A DNA stretch of 64,000 nt from Chloroflexota bacterium (GTDB lineage: Bacteria > Chloroflexota > Anaerolineae > Anaerolineales > Villigracilaceae). Location: positions 1-64,000 of the forward strand of contig JACRLB010000021.1 in assembly GCA_016235445.1 (NCBI GenBank), read 5' to 3'. A program made the position numbers and the translations under genes. Shown here one piece after another: positions 58,741 through 64,000 of the stretch. The notes beneath the pieces were generated by a model. The model worked only from the letters and a program-made list of their open reading frames with translations, did not search any database and had not been told where the DNA came from. Within the stretch, counting starts at the first letter, position 1. Each line of letters starts with the position of its first letter.

Positions 58741-60188
58741 TGCCAGGTTCACGAACTCCGAATATTTATCATCCCTTCTGGCGTTCGCTTGCCTATTGGA
58801 TCTTTGTAACGGCGGCTATGCTTGTTGCGTTTTTCATCGTCCGCAAACTGACTCTCTGCTGGACGCTGACCTCCCTGCCGGGTGTGCCACCCGCTGAGTG
58901 CGCCTTCCAAAACCAACCATCTTCCGATCTGCCGGCCTCCCCCAATACAGCAACAACAAACGATCTTCCAATCGAATTATCCGCGCCGGAAATGGAACTG
59001 CCTCAATGGGATGGCGCCAGCAGAATCAACATCGCCTTCTTTGGCTTGCGCGGTGACGATGGACAAAGGGAAGGCTGCCCGACCTGCACCGATACGATCA
59101 TGGTTCTGACCGTGGATCCGGTCACAAAAACTGCGGGCATGTTGTCCATCCCGCGTGATATGTGGGTCAACATTCCCGGCGCAGGATACAGCCGCATCAA
59201 TACCGCCTGGGCGATTGGCGAGAATGCCAAACTTCCAGGCGGCGGTCCTGCACTGGCAATGCAAACCGTGTCACAGTTCATCGGGGTTCCGATTCATTAT
59301 TATGTGCAGGTGGATTTTGGGATCTTTGTTTCGTTCATCAATCTGATTGGCGGCATCGATGTGTATGTTGAGGAACGCATGGTGCTCGATCCGCTCGGCG
59401 GGGGACAGGATCATTTTGTGTTGAAGCCGGGAGATTACCGCCACCTGACCGGACCGCGCGCGCTGGCGTATGCACGCTGCCGGCATGAGTCACAGGGCTG
59501 TTCGGGTGGAGATGTGGGACGCGCCAAACGCCAGCAACAAGTCATCCTTGCGATCCGGGATAAGGTGCTGGAACCGGAAACCTTTGCCACCTTGATTACC
59601 CAGGCGCCGCAGTTGTATGCAGAATTTTCTTCTGGGATCCACACCAACATGTCGTTGGAAGATGCGATCCAACTGGCAGTATTGGCGAAAGACATTCGGG
59701 TGGATGACATCAAGAGAGGCGTGATTGATACCACAATGGCAATCCCGGCAGATACAACCATCAACGGAGTGCCGGCAAATGTTTTGCGTCCTGTTCCGGA
59801 TCTTATTCGCATCCTGCGCGATGAGATCTTTGTCCCAGGTGGTCCACTCAGTCCATTGGCGCAAGGTGATCCAGTGACACTGATGCAATCTGATCAGGCG
59901 AAGATCAGGATCATCAATAACACCTATACAGCCGGATTGGAGGAACGCACTGCGTCTTTTCTGACAGCGCAGGGTATGCAGGTGGTGGAATATGGTCCGC
60001 CGACCGGTGCATCCAACACCACAAAAATAATTCTTTACTCTTCAAAGTTATATGCCCTGCGGTATTTGACGGAACTCTTTGGAGTGGAGAGTTCACAGAT
60101 CATCATCCAGCCTGATCCAGCGTCCACAGTGGACATCGAGATTCGCATTGGGGAGGATTGGATTACAAGGCTACCTGCTGGGTTTTGA
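58740..60188 (+). CDS. LytR-CpsA-Psr family protein
   Basis: 482 residues. One N-terminal helix (AYWIFVTAAMLVAFFIVR), then the extracytoplasmic LCP domain: TDTIMVLTVDPVTKTAGMLSIPRDMWV, RINTAWAIG, VDFGIFVSFINLIGGIDV, GPRALAYARCRHES and DVGRAKRQQQVI. The C-terminal part (about 395-480, KIRIINNTYTAGLEERTASFL) is the LytR_C domain. LCP enzymes attach glycopolymers from polyprenyl-phosphate carriers to the cell wall. The start overlaps the previous stop by one base (TAATG). It may decorate the cell surface of element-bearing cells. Confidence 0.88.
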   Translation: MPGSRTPNIYHPFWRSLAYWIFVTAAMLVAFFIVRKLTLCWTLTSLPGVPPAECAFQNQPSSDLPASPNTATTNDLPIELSAPEMELPQWDGASRINIAFFGLRGDDGQREGCPTCTDTIMVLTVDPVTKTAGMLSIPRDMWVNIPGAGYSRINTAWAIGENAKLPGGGPALAMQTVSQFIGVPIHYYVQVDFGIFVSFINLIGGIDVYVEERMVLDPLGGGQDHFVLKPGDYRHLTGPRALAYARCRHESQGCSGGDVGRAKRQQQVILAIRDKVLEPETFATLITQAPQLYAEFSSGIHTNMSLEDAIQLAVLAKDIRVDDIKRGVIDTTMAIPADTTINGVPANVLRPVPDLIRILRDEIFVPGGPLSPLAQGDPVTLMQSDQAKIRIINNTYTAGLEERTASFLTAQGMQVVEYGPPTGASNTTKIILYSSKLYALRYLTELFGVESSQIIIQPDPASTVDIEIRIGEDWITRLPAGF

Positions 60189-60268
60189 CGCTTATTAAAA
60201 ATCCGTGTGGTAATCATGGGATGCAGATAAGCCAAAAAAGAATATCCTGCGACTAGTTAATATATTCC

Positions 60269-60952
60269 TCAACCCATAAATTCAAACCGATAACCAAACC
60301 CACGCTCGTTGTGGATAAATTTTGGGTTTTCCGAATCCACTTCCACTTTTTGGCGCAGGTGCCAGATATAGCGGCGCACGAAACCGATCTCGTTGGCATA
60401 TTGCGGTCCCCAAACTTCGCGCACCAGATCCTCGGCAGAGATGACCTCGCTAGGGTGGCGCATGAGAGTCACTAACAGCTTGAATTCTGTCGGGGTGAGC
60501 TGAACCAACTCTCCGCTACGTGTGACGCGGCGGGTTGCTAAATCTACTTTCAACTCGCCCGCTTCCAATTGTTCGGCAGTGGAAACATTCCCCACTGAGC
60601 GGGATAATACGGCATGGGCACGCGCACCCAACTGTGCAAAAGAAAACGGCTTATGGATGTAATCATCCGCGCCCAAAGAAAAGCCCCGCAACACATCGCT
60701 TTCATCACTGCGGGCGGTGAGCATGATAACAGGCGTTTGACTCATTTCGCGGATGCGCTTGAGCGTTTCCCAGCCGTCTTTGATCGGCATGGTTACATCC
60801 AGCACAATCAGATCAGGCTTTTGCTCAAAGAAGGTATGCAATCCCTTTTGACCGTCTTTGGCAGTATGCACCACATACCCTTGATCGCGCAAATATTCGG
60901 CAAGCAGGTTGGAGAGATTTACATCATCATCAATTAAAAGGATGGAAGACAC
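60269..60952 (-). CDS. OmpR-family response regulator
   Basis: 227 residues. Receiver domain 1-115: LIDDD acid pocket, phospho-acceptor D52 in LIVLDVTMP, T in VIMLTARSDE, K in YIHKPF. The winged-helix output domain (about 130-227) has LTPTEFKLLVTLMRHPSEVISAEDLV and VRRYIWHLRQKVE. It starts at GTG 60952, 3 bases after the kinase stop. It should be phosphorylated by the adjacent histidine kinase. A likely target is the divergent cytochrome operon, but this is only position-based. Confidence 0.92.
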   Translation of the reverse strand: MSSILLIDDDVNLSNLLAEYLRDQGYVVHTAKDGQKGLHTFFEQKPDLIVLDVTMPIKDGWETLKRIREMSQTPVIMLTARSDESDVLRGFSLGADDYIHKPFSFAQLGARAHAVLSRSVGNVSTAEQLEAGELKVDLATRRVTRSGELVQLTPTEFKLLVTLMRHPSEVISAEDLVREVWGPQYANEIGFVRRYIWHLRQKVEVDSENPKFIHNERGFGYRFEFMG

Positions 60953-60955
60953 GGC

Positions 60956-62026
60956 TCATTCCTCGCTGAAAGTTGCCACTGGCACGAGCAGATAAAACTC
61001 CGACCCGGGAGCTTCTGTATCCTGCCAGATCGGGCTGGTGATATTGATCGAGCCGCGCTGTGCCTCGATTAGTTTCCGCGCAAAATATAAACCCAGCCCC
61101 CAGCCAGGCGGAGCGCTTTCACCGTGTTGCGCGCGCCCAAAACGCTCGAAGATGTGTTTCTGATATTCGGGAGGAACCCCAAGCCCATGATCCTTAACTG
61201 AAATGCGGATGTATTCATCCTGCTGGCAGGCGCATAATAAGATGGTTGAATCGGGCGGTGAATATTTTTCGGCATTGCGCATCAGGTTGCGGACGATCTC
61301 TTCAAGGTGAATTTCATCCGCCCAAACGGGGGGGAGATTATCGGCAAATTTCCATTCAACATGGCGGCCTTTTGGAATGAGCATTACATCAGCGGCCTGT
61401 TCCATTAAAGGGCGGATTGCGACAGGTCCAAGATTGATCTCAAGTTTTCCCGCTTCCAACCGCGATATATCCAATATTCTTTGCACCAGTTGAGTCAGGC
61501 GGTTGCTTTCGCCTACCATTGTTTCGAGTGTGCGACGCGCTGAATCAGGGAGGGTATCGGCATGTTGCAGGGCAAGTTCCAGTCCGCCATTGAGGGTAGT
61601 GAGCGGGGCGCGCAGTTCGTGGCTGACCAGTGAGACGAATTCAGATTTCATTTCATCCAAATGCTTTAATTCGTGATTAGCTCGCGCCAGTTCAAGGTTG
61701 CGTTGTTCCAATGCGGCGGTGCGTTCAGCCACTTTGTTTTCCAGTTCGCGATTGAGAATGTGGACCTGCTCCACAGCCTGCATTTCCGCGCTGACCAGTT
61801 CGCGCATCCAGGCAATGATGAAGCCAATGATCGCAGGACCCATCAAACCAAAGAGCAGAGTTTCGCTGATAAACGCCAGATCGAAGCGCAGTTCATCCTC
61901 CAAACCATGTTCGGCAAACTCGAAGATTAGCGCTGTGAATGCCAGAAAGAGGGGTACAGCCCATTGCAGTCGTTTCAGGTTCAGGAATCCGCCTTGATCA
62001 AGCCAGGAAAACAATTTCTTTTTCAT
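60956..62026 (-). CDS. Sensor histidine kinase
   Basis: 356 residues. Two transmembrane helices (about 22-40 and 53-75), a coiled coil (80-125), H-box SLVSHELRAPLTTL with H136, and ATPase boxes: N-box NLMRNAEKYS, G1 DHGLGVPPEY, F-box IFERFG, G2 GWGLGLYFARK. No long extracytoplasmic sensor is present, so it probably senses the membrane or an intracellular signal. ATG 62026 is preferred over an upstream frame start since TATAAT lies 6 bases away. It forms an operon with the response regulator and is divergent from the cytochrome gene. Confidence 0.9.
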   Translation of the reverse strand: MKKKLFSWLDQGGFLNLKRLQWAVPLFLAFTALIFEFAEHGLEDELRFDLAFISETLLFGLMGPAIIGFIIAWMRELVSAEMQAVEQVHILNRELENKVAERTAALEQRNLELARANHELKHLDEMKSEFVSLVSHELRAPLTTLNGGLELALQHADTLPDSARRTLETMVGESNRLTQLVQRILDISRLEAGKLEINLGPVAIRPLMEQAADVMLIPKGRHVEWKFADNLPPVWADEIHLEEIVRNLMRNAEKYSPPDSTILLCACQQDEYIRISVKDHGLGVPPEYQKHIFERFGRAQHGESAPPGWGLGLYFARKLIEAQRGSINITSPIWQDTEAPGSEFYLLVPVATFSEE

Positions 62027-62032
62027 AAATAA

Positions 62033-62038
62033 ATTATA
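62033..62038 (-). promoter_or_regulatory. TATAAT box 6 bases before the kinase start
   Basis: On the minus strand TATAAT is followed by TTATTT and the ATG, placing transcription start at or next to the start codon. No Shine-Dalgarno sequence is present, so the mRNA would be leaderless. The -35 match is weak. Confidence 0.45.
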
Positions 62039-62178
62039 GCCCTTTTGTCCACATTGCACCGCAATCAGGACGCAATTGAGACATTCTGAGACATCCTTTT
62101 GACTGGCACTCATGTTATTTTAAGGGCGTATAAGATGGTGAAATCCATCACACTTACTCACATTCAAGGAGAATGTAT

Positions 62179-63633
62179 ATGAAGAAATTACTTGTACTAA
62201 GTGGTGTCTTGCTCGTGCTGGTTGCTGTATTGGCAGCCTGCGGCGGAAATGCCACCGAAGCTCCAGTGGTTGAACAACCCACTGAAGCGCCTGTTGTGAC
62301 CGAAGCCCCCACCGAAGCCCCTGTTTCCTTGAGCGGCGATCCGATCCACGGCGGCCTGCTCTATGACAACTGGATCAAAGTCCTCGGCGTGGATACCCCA
62401 GAGGGTAATCAGCCGCTTTGGGCTACCCAGACCACCAACACCCGCAGCGGCAAGGATACCTGGCGCTGCAAAGAATGTCACGGCTGGGACTACAAAGGTG
62501 TGGACGGCGCGTACGGCGGCGGCTCACATCAAACTGGATTCGTCGGTGTCTTCCAGGTTGCTGGAACGGATGCGAACGAAATTCTCGCCGCACTCAAAGG
62601 CTCGACCAATCCCGATCACGATTTCTCGGCGGTTATGGATGAACAGGCTCTCACCGATCTGGCGCTCTTCCTGAGCGAATATCAGTTCGAAGGTTCCGCC
62701 TTTATCAATGCCGATAAGACCATCACCGGCGGCGACCTCGAAAGCGGCAAGGCTGTCTTCGGGGAAAACTGCACCGATTGTCATGGTCCTCAGGGCACTG
62801 CCATCAACTGGAAAAACGATGCCACCCCGAACTATGTCGGATTTTTGGTGCTTGATAATCCGCTGGAAACCCTTCACAAGGTTCGCTTTGGTCAGCCCGG
62901 CGTAGCCGACATGCCCTCTCTGGTGGATGTTGGTGTTAGCGATGCTGAATACAACGATTTGCTTGCTTATCTCCAGACCTTGCCGGTCTCCAGCCCTGTC
63001 ACTGAAGGCGGACGTCTTTATGACAATTGGATCAAAGCCATCGGCGCTGCCGACATGACCGAGAATCAGCCTTTGTGGGCTACCCAGACCACCAACACCC
63101 GCACCGGCAATGATACATGGCGTTGCAAGGAATGCCACGGCTGGGATTTCAAGGGCGTGGACGGACGCTATGCTGAAGGGTCGCATGCAACTGGCTTCCC
63201 CGGCGTTCTGGCTGCCAAAGATAAGCCTGCTGAAGAATTGCTCGCCGCAATGAAGACTGGCGACCACGACTTCTCTGCCTACTTGAACGACGCGCAACTC
63301 AATGCTTTGGTTGCTTTCGTTCAACAGACTCAGGATTTCTCGCCCTACATCAATGATAACAAGACCGTCAACGGCAATGCTGAAAACGGCAAGGTCCTCT
63401 ACGAAAGCAATTGTCAGGCTTGCCATGCGGAAGACGGCAAGGCGTTGGACTTCGACGACGGTGAAGGCGTTGAATTCGTCGGCACCGTTGCGGCTGACAA
63501 TCCGTGGGAAGTGCTCAACAAGATTGCAAATGGGCAACCCGCCGCCGCCATGACTGCTGGCTTGAACATGGAATGGACTTGGCAGGATTTTGTTGACATC
63601 CTCGCTTACATCCAAACTCTACCTATCGAATAA
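62179..63633 (+). CDS. Tetraheme c-type cytochrome lipoprotein with internal duplication
   Basis: 484 residues. Signal peptide with lipobox LAACGG (C21), a TEAP/VVEQP-rich linker, then two repeated halves, about 58-269 and 277-484. Each half has CKECH (97-101; 316-320) in WRCKECHGWDYKGVDG and a second c-type site (CTDCH 198-202; CQACH 412-416), so four hemes. It should sit on the outer face of the membrane and transfer electrons. ATG 62179 lies 7 bases after AAGGAG, so the ATG six bases earlier is less likely. A terminator-like hairpin and another heme protein follow. Confidence 0.88.
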   Translation: MKKLLVLSGVLLVLVAVLAACGGNATEAPVVEQPTEAPVVTEAPTEAPVSLSGDPIHGGLLYDNWIKVLGVDTPEGNQPLWATQTTNTRSGKDTWRCKECHGWDYKGVDGAYGGGSHQTGFVGVFQVAGTDANEILAALKGSTNPDHDFSAVMDEQALTDLALFLSEYQFEGSAFINADKTITGGDLESGKAVFGENCTDCHGPQGTAINWKNDATPNYVGFLVLDNPLETLHKVRFGQPGVADMPSLVDVGVSDAEYNDLLAYLQTLPVSSPVTEGGRLYDNWIKAIGAADMTENQPLWATQTTNTRTGNDTWRCKECHGWDFKGVDGRYAEGSHATGFPGVLAAKDKPAEELLAAMKTGDHDFSAYLNDAQLNALVAFVQQTQDFSPYINDNKTVNGNAENGKVLYESNCQACHAEDGKALDFDDGEGVEFVGTVAADNPWEVLNKIANGQPAAAMTAGLNMEWTWQDFVDILAYIQTLPIE

Positions 63634-63650
63634 TTTGTATTAGCTTCACA

Positions 63651-63678
63651 CTTCCAGGGGATGTAAGTCCCCTGGAAG
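63651..63678 (+). terminator. Hairpin after the cytochrome gene
   Basis: CTTCCAGGGG (63651-63660) pairs with CCCCTGGAAG (63669-63678), extended by A-T closing pairs, then TTCTTAT. The U-tract is weak, so partial readthrough to the next heme gene is likely. Confidence 0.6.
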
Positions 63679-63739
63679 TTCTTATCCTAGTTCGTAGTAG
63701 CGACTTTAATCGCCATTACGAGAATTCAGGAGCGTACTA

Positions 63740-64000
63740 ATGAAACTAAGACCCTGGCTCATTCATTATTTGCAATTATTGGCAATCGCTGGCATTGCCC
63801 TTTTTGTTTTGCTGGCAATTTCATCCTCTTCAAATTCAGTTCAGGCATTGCCTGAATATTCTCATCGCACAGGCGAATCCTGCGCGGTATGCCATGTCAA
63901 CCCAGGCGGCGGCGGACCGCGAACTCTGCGCGGCGCGTTATGGGCGGCGCAAGGCAGGGCAGATGAAGTGCCCGTTCTGCCCGGTGTGTTGATTGCTCCT
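63740..64000 (+). CDS. 5' part of a c-type cytochrome-like protein (runs off the edge)
   Basis: 87 residues visible. A membrane or signal segment (LLAIAGIALFVLLAISSSS) is followed by YSHRTGESCAVCHVNPGGGG with a c-type heme motif CAVCH. CAGGAG lies upstream of ATG 63740. It continues the cytochrome operon. Many short membrane heme proteins begin like this, but the fold is undecided until the rest is seen. Confidence 0.7.
   Translation, partial: MKLRPWLIHYLQLLAIAGIALFVLLAISSSSNSVQALPEYSHRTGESCAVCHVNPGGGGPRTLRGALWAAQGRADEVPVLPGVLIAP

Larger units (their letters stand above)
48779..60188. mobile_element. Integrated plasmid-like element, left end and core; right end not seen
   Basis: The left boundary is where the DUF255 gene loses homology, about 48779-48785. 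Inside are a large serine recombinase next to the boundary, an excisionase-like HTH protein, an operator palindrome, small membrane proteins, ParA with a partner, and a replication protein with iterons, then DUF192-, TadC- and LCP-type cargo. The last gene clearly of this run ends at 60188. No second half of the target gene appears there, so the true right end may lie beyond the window or have been rearranged. Confidence 0.7.

Noticed and set aside
60245-60260. ACTAGTT at about 60251 matches ACTAGTT at the left junction, as a possible right attachment site.
   Set aside because: Only seven bases match, and the flank does not continue the interrupted DUF255 gene; response-regulator coding sequence begins at once.

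Overview
The window looks like a chromosomal contig from a mesophilic member of the Chloroflexota, most probably class Anaerolineae. This is inference from gene content and style: short type I glutamine synthetase, ScpA, a three-gene acyl-CoA carboxylase, F420-type oxidoreductase, very large kinase-WD40 receptors, frequent intergenic palindromes and roughly 50% GC. No rRNA or tRNA gene was recognised, so the placement is not proven.

Layout. 1-1.2 kb: remnants of mobile/toxin genes (half a PIN-domain protein, a gatB tail) beside an intact VapBC-type pair. 1.2-29.3 kb: ordinary housekeeping genes in short operons, namely asnS, a GH25-LysM lysozyme, an AraC-methylguanine methyltransferase, an EamA exporter, glnA, an MDR oxidoreductase, a GT-C membrane glycosyltransferase with a lipoprotein, an acyl-CoA carboxylase operon (carboxyltransferase, biotin carboxylase, biotin carrier, CYTH phosphatase), an ICMT-like methyltransferase/F420-type/saccharopine-dehydrogenase-like group, then on the minus strand murI, a GATase hydrolase, rplS, fabF, moaE, moaD, a cupin and moaC, followed by scpA, a Tat-exported amine oxidase, vanZ and a fused pabB-pabC. 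The gaps carry many palindromes and two MITE-like units.

29.8-47.9 kb is the most distinctive host region: eight same-strand, closely spaced genes that form a phosphosignalling island. Five tandem membrane receptors each join an N-terminal Ser/Thr kinase domain to one transmembrane helix and an extracytoplasmic WD40 region. Two kinase domains are canonical, one is a DFS variant and two have lost essential catalytic residues. They are followed by a secreted VWA domain tethered to a cytoplasmic FHA domain, a PP2C phosphatase and a soluble kinase-FHA protein. Writer, reader, eraser and possible pseudokinase modulators are therefore encoded together.

At about 48.78 kb a thioredoxin-domain (DUF255/YyaL-type) gene is cut by an integrated element. 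Beside the junction lie a large serine recombinase, an excisionase-like HTH protein and an operator-like palindrome. Then comes a plasmid-like operon: ribbon-helix-helix-like protein, tiny membrane proteins, ParA, a tandem-repeat ParA partner, a DnaA-N-domain replication protein whose own gene contains six iteron-like repeats beside an AT-rich stretch, a DUF192-zinc protein, an orphan TadC-like protein and an LCP-family protein. The right end of the element was not found. From 60.2 kb to the edge are a response regulator/histidine kinase pair and a multiheme cytochrome operon that runs out of the window; whether these belong to the element or the host is open.
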